Shown here piece by piece: positions 35,078 to 41,881 of a DNA stretch of 64,000 bases. A program made the translations under genes and the position numbers. Source of the DNA: CAYLSV01 sp964386435 (GTDB lineage: Bacteria > Planctomycetota > Phycisphaerae > Tepidisphaerales > Tepidisphaeraceae); NCBI GenBank assembly GCA_964386435.1, contig CAYLSV010000007.1, positions 1 to 64,000 of the forward strand, read 5' to 3'. Position 1 is the first letter of the stretch. Each line of letters starts with the position of its first letter. The notes beneath the pieces were generated by a model that saw only the letters and a program-made list of their open reading frames with translations, was not told the origin of the DNA and did no database searches.

Positions 35078-35875
35078 TCAAACCACCACAGCGCAGGCGT
35101 CCTCACCCGCATCGCACAAGCCGTTAATCAGCGCCTCGTAAGCCTCACGGATCGGCAGCTCCAGCTCGCGCCGCACTCGTCGCCGCTGCGTGATCGTCGG
35201 CGTGTTCGTCCGCGGGTCGACGCCCGGCTTCTCGAACGTCTCCCACCACAAGCCGACGCCGCGCTTTTGCCACGCGGGCAGATCGTTGAAGTTGATGCCG
35301 CGGGCGAACAGGAAGTCGTGCTTCTCGGTTCTCGACATGCCGCGCAGTTGCTCGTCAGCCTGGCCGGCGGTCGTCCCTTCGCGGCGTAGCGTCCAGTAGC
35401 CGTGGGCCGACAGGGCATTGCGGTGGGCGTCCTCGGCCCGCCAGCGGAAGTAGTCGATGACGTCCCGCCGTCGCGGCAGCTGGCAGATTCGGGCGTCGAA
35501 AACGCCGTGCACGCCCAACGCCAGCGAGAACGCCGCGCTCGCCTCGCCGGCCAGCACGCTGATCAGCTTCCGCTCCTTGCGGCCGAACGCCGCCTCGTCC
35601 GCCGCCAGCAGCAGCGAGATCTTGTCGCTCTGCGCGTACCCGTAGGTCACGGCGAACCCGCAGGTCATGCAATGCTCGGCCGTCGCCAGCATCGCGTCGC
35701 GGAACCGCTCATCGAACGGCCGCGCCAGCCTTGGGTCGAACGCGTTGCCGCGCTTGGTCAGGGCCGTGAAGTTCCGCCCGTCGAGCCGCACGACGATGAA
35801 CACGCCCGGCAGCACGCACAGATCGTGGGCCGTCTCGAAGGTCCGCATCCGCCGGTCAAGATCGTCAAAATTCAT
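35078..35875 (-). CDS. Thg1-like 3'-5' nucleotide polymerase (tRNAHis guanylyltransferase family)
   Basis: 265 residues. Thg1-family enzymes add nucleotides in the 3'-5' direction. Eukaryotic ones add G-1 to tRNA-His, while bacterial Thg1-like proteins repair truncated tRNA 5' ends. Family landmarks are FETAHDLCVLPGVFIVVRL then DGRNFTALTKR (metal ligand Asp32), VTYGYAQSDKISLLLA (Asp84), FSLALGVHGVFDARICQLP, WRAEDAHRNALSAHGYW, FLFARGINFNDLPAWQKRG and GLWWETFEKPG. The residue after Asp84 is Lys85, where the family normally has Glu. It overlaps the upstream kinase gene by 11 bp in an apparent operon with rmuC, which supports a nucleic-acid repair role. Confidence 0.9.
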   Translation of the reverse strand: MNFDDLDRRMRTFETAHDLCVLPGVFIVVRLDGRNFTALTKRGNAFDPRLARPFDERFRDAMLATAEHCMTCGFAVTYGYAQSDKISLLLAADEAAFGRKERKLISVLAGEASAAFSLALGVHGVFDARICQLPRRRDVIDYFRWRAEDAHRNALSAHGYWTLRREGTTAGQADEQLRGMSRTEKHDFLFARGINFNDLPAWQKRGVGLWWETFEKPGVDPRTNTPTITQRRRVRRELELPIREAYEALINGLCDAGEDACAVVV

Positions 35876-36311
35876 CGCGCCATGCCTCGATCACGAAGTC
35901 GCCGTTCTCGCTGCGCACGTGGTGCAGCATATCGAACCCTTCGGCCAAACTCGGCCGTTCGAGCCGCCCGAGCGTGCCGAACAACCCCGCCGCCGGCACC
36001 CGCCGCCTCGCCCGGCGGGCCTCGTTACGGCGGGCACATGCCTCGACGTCGGCCGCGAAGTAGTAGCCGATGACCTCGAACTTCGCCGCCCGCGCCGGCC
36101 CGATGTACCGCGCCCGCTCGGTGGCCGTCGGGTTCGTGTTGTCGATCACCGTCGGCTGCTTCGCCGCCAGGCACGCTTCGAACAACAACCGCTCCCGGTG
36201 CCGCGTGCGGAGCATGTCGAGGTTGAGCCGCACGTGCGTGTCGGCGAACTGCCGGGCGTAGAACGTCGACTTGCCGACGGCTTGCAGGCCAATGAAGAGG
36301 ATCAACTGCAT
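35865..36311 (-). CDS. P-loop polynucleotide-kinase-like protein
   Basis: 148 residues. The P-loop LILFIGLQAVGKSTFYARQ, the LNLDMLRTRHRERLL segment, VIDNTNPTATERARYIGPA (Walker-B-like region with downstream Arg-rich lid) and a lid helix ARRNEARRARRRVP fit the AAA_33/Pnkp-kinase group, which phosphorylates 5'-OH ends of nucleic acids. No phosphatase or ligase domain is present. It starts 30 bp after rmuC and overlaps the Thg1 gene by 11 bp. A 5'-kinase beside a 3'-5' polymerase is a logical pair for mending RNA 5' ends (inference from context). Confidence 0.8.
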   Translation of the reverse strand: MQLILFIGLQAVGKSTFYARQFADTHVRLNLDMLRTRHRERLLFEACLAAKQPTVIDNTNPTATERARYIGPARAAKFEVIGYYFAADVEACARRNEARRARRRVPAAGLFGTLGRLERPSLAEGFDMLHHVRSENGDFVIEAWRDEF

Positions 36312-36341
36312 GGGCGAACACCTTCTTCGTGGCTTGCAAGA

Positions 36342-37754
36342 TCAGCCTGAAGTCGCCCCGGTTTCCGCCTCCTCCGCAAGGCGCTTGGAGTCGCGGACGG
36401 CCACCGTCACGTCCTGCGGCTCGGGCAAGTCCTTGTTGCTGCGGGCACCCAACTCGTCCAAGCGGCGGGCGGCGGAGGTGAGGTTTCGGTCGAAGCTGCC
36501 GACCGCCTTGTTGTAGGCGTCGACGCTCTTTTTCAACTGCCCGCCCATCGAGTCGAAGTGCTCGGCGAAGGTGGCGAGGTAGCGGTGCAGCCGGGTGCCC
36601 AGGTCGCGGATCTCGTCGGCGTTGTCCATCATCCGCTGCTGCCGCCAACCGAGTTCCACGGTTTTGAGCAACGCGACCAGCGTCGTCGGCGTGGCCAGGA
36701 CGACCTTGTTCTGCAGCGCGTCCTCGATCAGATCCGGCTGCCGGTCGGCGGCGGCGTAGAGCAAACTCTCGGCCGGGACGAACAGCACGACGAAGTCCGG
36801 GGCCGGCTTGAACTGCTCCCAGTACGACCGCCGGCCGAGCTGCGTCGCGTGGTCCCGCAGCGCCTTGGCGTGGGCGTCGAGCAGCCGGCCGCGTTGCTCG
36901 GGGTTGGGCTCGTCGGCGGCTTTCAGAAAACTGTCGCCGGGGGCTTTGGCATCGATGACGATGTGCCGATTGCCCGGCAGCTTGACCACCATGTCGGGGC
37001 GCTGCCGGCCGTTCTCCTCGCCACCGACGGTCATCTGCGGGTCGTAGTCGACGTGCTTCTGCATGCCGGCGAGTTCGACGACCCGCTCCAGCTGCAGCTC
37101 GCCCCACTGGCCGCGGCTGTTGGGGCGGGACAGGGCCGTCACGAGCTGCGACGTCTCGCTGGACAGCGCCCGCTGGGCCTCGCCGACGGCGGAGAGCTGC
37201 TTGTGGATATCGAGCTTGTCGGCCTCCCGCTTGGCCTCGCTCTCGGCGAGCTGACGGCGGTAGGTTTCCAGCACTTCGCGGAACGGCGTGAGCAGGCCGG
37301 TGATCTCCAGCTTCCGCTGCTCCAACACCCCGGCGGCGTCCTTCGCCAACGCGTCGAACCGCGGTCCGGCGAGGTCAAGGAACTGGCGGTTGTTCTTCGC
37401 CAGCGAGTCCGACGCCAGCGCCGCGAACGCCTCCCGCAGCGTCGCCTCGGCGGCGTCGAACGTCGCCTTCTGCTGCTTGGCCCGATCGTCGGCGGCGACG
37501 GCCTGCTCCTCGGCCCGGACCCGTGCCGCCTCGGCCTCTGCCATACGCTGCCGCTGGGCGTTGATCTCGTGGCGGGCGGCGTCGCGCTCGGCCAGCGCTT
37601 CCTGACGAACGGCGTCCCGCTCGGCCGCGGCGGTCTGCGCCCGCTGCTCCGCGAGTGCCGCGGCCGTCCGCAGCTTCGACAGCCAAGCGGCAACGGCGGC
37701 CGCTCCAAGCAGGGTGCCACCAACGAAAGAGAGGATCACCCAAAATGCCGTCAT
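36342..37754 (-). CDS. rmuC: DNA recombination protein RmuC homologue
   Basis: 470 residues. One N-terminal membrane segment (FWVILSFVGGTLLGAAAVAAW), a long Ala/Glu/Arg-rich coiled coil (about 25-150), then the RmuC nuclease-like core: SRGQWGELQLERVVELAGM, RQRPDMVVKLPGNRHIVID with AKAPGDSFLKA (PD-(D/E)xK-type residues), FVVLFVPAESLLYAA and KVVLATPTTLVALLKTV. RmuC limits recombination at inverted repeats and has been linked to phage defence. Here it heads the rmuC-pnk-thg1 operon. ATG 37754 is preferred to the longer frame. Confidence 0.92.
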   Translation of the reverse strand: MTAFWVILSFVGGTLLGAAAVAAWLSKLRTAAALAEQRAQTAAAERDAVRQEALAERDAARHEINAQRQRMAEAEAARVRAEEQAVAADDRAKQQKATFDAAEATLREAFAALASDSLAKNNRQFLDLAGPRFDALAKDAAGVLEQRKLEITGLLTPFREVLETYRRQLAESEAKREADKLDIHKQLSAVGEAQRALSSETSQLVTALSRPNSRGQWGELQLERVVELAGMQKHVDYDPQMTVGGEENGRQRPDMVVKLPGNRHIVIDAKAPGDSFLKAADEPNPEQRGRLLDAHAKALRDHATQLGRRSYWEQFKPAPDFVVLFVPAESLLYAAADRQPDLIEDALQNKVVLATPTTLVALLKTVELGWRQQRMMDNADEIRDLGTRLHRYLATFAEHFDSMGGQLKKSVDAYNKAVGSFDRNLTSAARRLDELGARSNKDLPEPQDVTVAVRDSKRLAEEAETGATSG

Positions 37755-38066
37755 CGCCGCGAGCGTAGGCGGGGACCAAGACCGATGGTCGGGCGTTGTT
37801 AGAGCGGCCTGTGTGGGTGCGACGCGCGGCGTGTGCTGGTGTCGCTGAAACCCCCACCGCTGCGTAGCAGCGGGGCTACGCACGCGCTTCAACCGGATCG
37901 GNNNNNNNNNNCCCGCTGCTACGCAGGGGTGGGGGTTTCAGCGATGCACGCATGCCCGGACAGGCAGAATGTGGTTGGTCGTGCCTGTTGCGTCCAGAGC
38001 GGAGTCAACCTCGCCGCCACGTGGCGGAGGTCCGGCCACCTGCGACGTTGATCAATTACCAATCAT
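37755..38066. other. 312-bp intergenic region between rmuC and rpoZ
   Basis: Mostly occupied by the palindrome at 37841-37945, including a 10-N gap. The remaining ~120 bp next to rpoZ hold GCCGCCACGTGGCGGAGG, another short palindrome. It must contain the rmuC operon promoter. I cannot point to it with confidence. Confidence 0.5.
37841..37945. repeat. Intergenic palindrome of the GTCGCTGAAAC family with assembly gap
   Basis: The left arm starts at 37841 (GTCGCTGAAACCCCCACC, then GCTGCGTAGCAGCGGGGC). The right arm 37912-37945 is its complement ending TTTCAGCGAT. Ten Ns (37902-37911) abut the right arm. The left arm is nearly identical, reversed, to the middle of the 10900-10998 element. Confidence 0.85.
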
Positions 38067-38309
38067 TCACCTGACGATAATCGACTCAGGCCGGGGGATG
38101 TTGCTGGCGTCGTAGTCGATGGTCAGCTTGTCCTGAAGGATTTCGCGGATGGCGATTTCGGTGAGGGTGAGTTTTTCGTCCTCGCCGATCTCGACCATCG
38201 GGCGGCTGCCGGCGAGCAATTCGCGGAGGCGGCGTTGGACCAGGGCGGTCAGCTTGAACCGGCCGCCGACCTTTTGGACGATCTCGTCGCTCTTGAGGGC
38301 TTCGATCAT
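38067..38309 (-). CDS. rpoZ: RNA polymerase omega subunit
   Basis: 80 residues. IEALKSDEIVQKVGGRFKL followed by TALVQRRLRELLAGSRP matches the conserved N-terminal region of omega, which latches onto the beta' C-terminus and helps assemble RNA polymerase. The second half (LTLTEIAIREILQDKLTID) keeps the A-I-R-E-I segment. The ATG at 38307-38309 is taken because the longer frame upstream lacks family similarity. It is not linked to gmk as in many bacteria. Confidence 0.88.
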   Translation of the reverse strand: MIEALKSDEIVQKVGGRFKLTALVQRRLRELLAGSRPMVEIGEDEKLTLTEIAIREILQDKLTIDYDASNIPRPESIIVR

Positions 38310-38678
38310 AAGGACGCCCACGATAGGACCGGCCGAGGGTGGAGGCAGGGTTTGGCGGCAGATTTTTGGAGCATCCTCATCAAGCCGGGTCGGGTGCGGG
38401 ACGAAACTAGGGGTGCAGCCCTGACAGATGTCGGGGCGGGACCGGCCGAGTGGCGGGTTCCGGCCACGACGGCCTGCCCCCGGCACCACTTGTGGTGCGG
38501 CACCTGAGTTGGGTGTCAGGGCCCGGAGCGCCGAGAGGCCGCGCCGGCCCGCCCGCCACCGGCGACGCCGGATTGGGGGCGGCGGCCCGGGAGTCGTGAG
38601 TGCTTCAACGACGCCGCCGCCAACGACGGGGAGAGCAAGGAAGTTTGGGTGAATCACCCAAGGACCAGGAGAACGATC
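38310..38678. other. 369-bp divergent region between rpoZ and the Flp pilin gene
   Basis: It contains a perfect 7-bp inverted repeat GCACCAC-TT-GTGGTGC at 38483-38498 and the TGGGTGA-A-TCACCCA palindrome at 38646-38660. A long G+C-rich stretch with no convincing gene (38510-38620) may be the pilin mRNA leader. No clear sigma70 promoter was found. Confidence 0.5.
38646..38660 (+). promoter_or_regulatory. 7-bp palindrome just before the Flp pilin ribosome site
   Basis: TGGGTGA-A-TCACCCA is a perfect inverted repeat that ends 7 bp before CAGGAGA, the likely ribosome site of the gene at 38679. It could be an operator or a leader hairpin. Function is inferred from position only. Confidence 0.4.
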
Positions 38679-38861
38679 ATGAACCTGATCAAGCGTGAAA
38701 TGAACCGTCTCGTCAAGGACGAGCAGGGCGGCGAAATGCTCGAGTACGCCCTCATCGCGGGCCTGCTCGTCGTGGCAGCCATCGCCGTCGTGACCTTCGT
38801 GGGCGGCCAGATCCGCGCCACGTGGAGCAACGTCGGCCAGAGCCTGCGTGACGCCCGGTAA
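38679..38861 (+). CDS. Flp/Tad-type pilin
   Basis: 60 residues. The prepilin signature is DEQGGEMLEYALIAGLLVV, where cleavage after the first Gly would leave Glu at +5 and a hydrophobic helix continuing VAAIAVVTFVG, as in Flp pilins assembled by Tad secretion. A strong ribosome site (CCAGGAGA) precedes the ATG. No tad/cpa genes adjoin, so it is an orphan pilin whose machinery must be elsewhere. A typical intrinsic terminator follows. Confidence 0.85.
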   Translation: MNLIKREMNRLVKDEQGGEMLEYALIAGLLVVAAIAVVTFVGGQIRATWSNVGQSLRDAR

Positions 38862-38899
38862 CGCGGCGTGACGTCGAACCGACACCACACCTTCAACCC

Positions 38900-38930
38900 C
38901 CGACGCCGCGCCGGCTTGGCGCGGCGTCGG
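38900..38930 (+). terminator. Intrinsic terminator after the pilin gene
   Basis: A 13-bp perfect stem (38900-38912 / 38918-38930) with a 5-nt loop GGCTT is followed by CTTTTGG. Confidence 0.8.
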
Positions 38931-38950
38931 CTTTTGGTGTTCCCGAACGA

Positions 38951-38984
38951 ACACCGCCCCGACCGGTGAGGGTCGGGGCGGCGT
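38951..38984. terminator. Hairpin at the end of the DUF11 gene
   Basis: Arms 38951-38964 and 38971-38984 match at 13/14. The hairpin lies 36 bp beyond the minus-strand stop at 39020 and just after the pilin terminator, so the two convergent genes appear to have separate hairpins. Confidence 0.55.
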
Positions 38985-39019
38985 GATGAGGTGGGTTGGA
39001 CGGGCGGGTGCCGGCAACC

Positions 39020-40657
39020 TTACAGGCCGCGGGTCGGCTCCTGCTCGGTCAGCTCGCTCTTGAGCAGCTCGGTGTTGAGCTTGAGCGTCAGGCGGCCGTT
39101 GAACTGACTATCGGCCTTCGCCTTGACGAACCACGACAGGACCTGGCCGGGCTCGATGGTTTGGACCGGGGCAAACGTCAGGGTTTGGCCGTTGGCGGTG
39201 ATGGCGCTGTCGCCGTCACCCTCGACAAAGCTCAAGCCCTCGGGCAGCGCGGCGGTGATGACCACGTTCTGGTCGTTGCCGGTGCCTTCGTTGAGCAGTT
39301 GGATCTCGTAGATCGTCTCGCCGCCGACGGCGACGGGGTCGACGCTGTCGATGACCTCAAGCTGCAGGGCCGGGGCCCCGACAATCACGAGCTCTGCGAC
39401 GCCGGTGTCCTCGGCGATGGCCAGCTCGGTGCGGGCGCAGACGCTGCGGGCCACGGCGGCAAGGCTGATGTCGCCCGGCTCGACCGTGTCGACCTCGACG
39501 AAGAACGAGCGGCTCTCGCCGGCGGCCAAGTCGCCGATGCGGAGGCCGGCCGAGTCGCCATCACCCATTTCGCCGGCGGCGAGTTGGGCCTCGGGGTCGC
39601 CGAACTCGCCGGCACCGATGCGTGCGATCTCGCCGATGCCGTCGGCGTCGACGCCCACGGCGGTGTTGTAGGCCGGGCTTTCGCCCTCGTTGGTCACGGT
39701 GACGCGGAACCGGGCGGTGTCGCCGACCAGGCCGTAGTCGCTGTCGGCCATGACCTGCAGATCAAGCTCGGGGGCGATCACGCGGATCGCCGACCGCTCG
39801 CTCTGGGCCTCGTCCAACTCGCTCTTGGCAATGGCGTAGCTGGCCGGGAACTCGCCCGGCTGCTCGGCCAGGACGACGATCCGCTGCTCCAGGCTCTGGC
39901 CCGGCTGCAAATCGCCCATCTCGAAGCTGACCTCACGATCAGCACCCTCGGCCATCAGGCCCTCGGGCAGCATTTCGTAGAGCGTGACGTCCTCGGCGAC
40001 CGTTTCGCCGCTGTTGGTCACGGTGTAGACGATCTCGCCCGGCTCGCAGACGCCGATGACCTCGGGGGCCATGCGGGTGATCTCGATGTTCGGGTTGACC
40101 ACGGCCAGCGGCACGCAGACGCCGCGCTCGAAGTCGTAGGTGGTGCAGGCCTGCAAATCGCCGGCGCTGCGGGCGACGCCGGTGATCGTGATCTGGCGGG
40201 CCTCACCGGCGGGCAGGGTGCCCATCCGGAACACGGCCATGCCGCGGCCTTCGGTGTGGCCGTCCTTCAGCTCGTCCTGGGCCGGCTCGGCGCTGATGAA
40301 CTCGAAGCCTTCGGGCAGCTCTTCGGTGACGCGGACGCCTGAAAGGTCGCCGTCGGTCTCGTTGGCCACGGTGACGACATACTTGAACTCGCGGCCGGCC
40401 ATGATCGTCTCGGGGAACGTCTTGGCGATGACCAGCTCGTCGCCGGCGGTGACGGTTTGGGCCTCAATCTCCTGGGCGGAGGCAAAGCCGACGGTTGCGC
40501 CGCCGGGGACGGTCAGGCCGACTTCTTCGTCGGGGTCAACGATGATCTCGTCGTCATCGGTCTCGGCCTCGCAGCCGGCACCGGCCAGGGTGAGAGCGGC
40601 GACGGCGGAGAACAGGGCGGTGCGGGTGAGCCAAGGCTTGAGGTCGAGGGGGGTCAT
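39020..40657 (-). CDS. DUF11-repeat lipoprotein
   Basis: 545 residues. The lipoprotein signal AALTLAGAGCEAE has its acylated Cys at the G-C junction. The rest consists of about four DUF11/OmcB-like Ig-type repeats, each with an LPEGxxF motif (ELPEGFEFISAEPAQDELK, MLPEGLMAEGADREVSFEM, ALPEGLSFVEGDGDSA) and a preceding V-x-N-x-G/E strand such as VVTVANETDGDLSGVRVTE. Such proteins are cell-surface structural or adhesive. ATG 40657 gives the lipobox. The upstream open frame is spurious. Confidence 0.82.
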   Translation of the reverse strand: MTPLDLKPWLTRTALFSAVAALTLAGAGCEAETDDDEIIVDPDEEVGLTVPGGATVGFASAQEIEAQTVTAGDELVIAKTFPETIMAGREFKYVVTVANETDGDLSGVRVTEELPEGFEFISAEPAQDELKDGHTEGRGMAVFRMGTLPAGEARQITITGVARSAGDLQACTTYDFERGVCVPLAVVNPNIEITRMAPEVIGVCEPGEIVYTVTNSGETVAEDVTLYEMLPEGLMAEGADREVSFEMGDLQPGQSLEQRIVVLAEQPGEFPASYAIAKSELDEAQSERSAIRVIAPELDLQVMADSDYGLVGDTARFRVTVTNEGESPAYNTAVGVDADGIGEIARIGAGEFGDPEAQLAAGEMGDGDSAGLRIGDLAAGESRSFFVEVDTVEPGDISLAAVARSVCARTELAIAEDTGVAELVIVGAPALQLEVIDSVDPVAVGGETIYEIQLLNEGTGNDQNVVITAALPEGLSFVEGDGDSAITANGQTLTFAPVQTIEPGQVLSWFVKAKADSQFNGRLTLKLNTELLKSELTEQEPTRGL

Positions 40658-40872
40658 GGGTAAATGCTCCGGGTGAAAGTCGATTCGATGTGCAGATGAA
40701 GACGCGGCAATGCCGCGACGGAGGGCGGGGTTGCAAGCGGCGTGCGAGGTCCGAGAAAATGGCGAGGTTCTGCGAAAACGGCCGACCCGCCGGCGAATCT
40801 GTCGCCCAGCCCGCCGGGCATGCGACACGGCGTCGTGGTGGCTGAAGAAGTGGCGACATAGGCTCGGCGGCC

Positions 40873-41790
40873 TTGCGATGCTTTTACAGTGAGCGCTACC
40901 ACGTCGACCTGCCGCCGGGCCACGTGTTCCCGATGGGCAAGTTCCGTCTGGCCGCGGCCGAGCTGCGGGCCGATGGGACGGCAACGGAGGTCGTGGACGC
41001 CGGGCTGATCCCGCGCGAGGATCTGCTGCGGGTGCATACCGCCGAATACGTGCGGTCCATCGAGGAAGCCGATTTGCCCCCGGCGGCGGCGAAGAAGCTG
41101 GGGCTGCCGCCCTCGGCGGCGCTGGCCCGGCGGTCGTACGCGGCCGTCGCCGGGACGCTGGCCGCGGCGCGGGCGGCCCTTGCCGACGGCCTCGCCTGCA
41201 ACCTGGCCGGCGGCACGCACCACAGCTTCGCCGACCGCGGCGAGGGGTTTTGCGTTTTCAACGATGTCGCCGTGGCGATCCGGGTGCTGCGGAGCGAGGA
41301 GCCGTTCCTGCAGAGCATGGTCATCGACCTCGACGCCCACCAAGGCAACGGCACGCACGACATATTCAACAGCGACCCGAACACGTTCACGTACAGCGTC
41401 CACGTCGGCCGCAACTACCCGTCGGCGAAGCAGCCGGGCGATCTCGACGTGCCGCTGCCGCGGTGGGTCGGCGGTGACGAATACCTGAGCGCGGTCGACG
41501 CCACGCTGCCGGCGGCGGCCGAGCGGTTTGAGCCGGATCTGGCGTTCTACATCGCCGGCGTCGACGTCCACGAGGCCGACCGGTTCGGGCAGATGAAGCT
41601 GACGAAGCCCGAGATGCGGCAGCGGGACGAGCGGGTGCTGAACCTGCTGCGGGATTGGGGCGTGCCGACCGTCATCCTTTACGGCGGCGGCTACCAGCCG
41701 ACGACCGAGCGGACGGCGACCCTGCACGCCGAAGGGGTTAGGGCAGCGCGGCGGCGTTGGGACTTTGAGCGCCGGACCTACCGCACGTAG
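40873..41790 (+). CDS. Histone deacetylase/acetylpolyamine amidohydrolase family protein
   Basis: 305 residues from a TTG at 40873. Zinc-dependent deacetylase family. The active-site His pair is in NLAGGTHHSFADRGEGF, and CVFNDVAVAI follows. Zn ligands lie in MVIDLDAHQGNGTHDIF (Asp and His) and IAGVDVHEADRFG (Asp). The terminal GGGY is in VILYGGGYQPTTE. The true substrate is unknown. Bacterial members act on acetylated polyamines, acetoin-related or protein lysines. Its last 19 bases overlap the start of an inverted-repeat element. Confidence 0.88.
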   Translation: MRCFYSERYHVDLPPGHVFPMGKFRLAAAELRADGTATEVVDAGLIPREDLLRVHTAEYVRSIEEADLPPAAAKKLGLPPSAALARRSYAAVAGTLAAARAALADGLACNLAGGTHHSFADRGEGFCVFNDVAVAIRVLRSEEPFLQSMVIDLDAHQGNGTHDIFNSDPNTFTYSVHVGRNYPSAKQPGDLDVPLPRWVGGDEYLSAVDATLPAAAERFEPDLAFYIAGVDVHEADRFGQMKLTKPEMRQRDERVLNLLRDWGVPTVILYGGGYQPTTERTATLHAEGVRAARRRWDFERRTYRT

Positions 41791-41862
41791 TGCAGCGGCT
41801 ACCGCAGCAAGATCCGCAGACTCTCGCTGCGGTAGCCGCGACGCCACGCGTCGCAGGTCCGG
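41772..41862. repeat. Nested inverted repeat between the deacetylase and asnB genes
   Basis: Inner arms 41795-41808 and 41826-41839 are 14-bp perfect complements (GCGGCTACCGCAGC). Outer arms 41772-41779 and 41855-41862 (CCGGACCT) also pair. The outer word resembles the loop of the element at 253-316. It begins inside the end of the deacetylase gene. Confidence 0.75.
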
Positions 41863-41881
41863 GGCGGCGTACCGTCGAACC

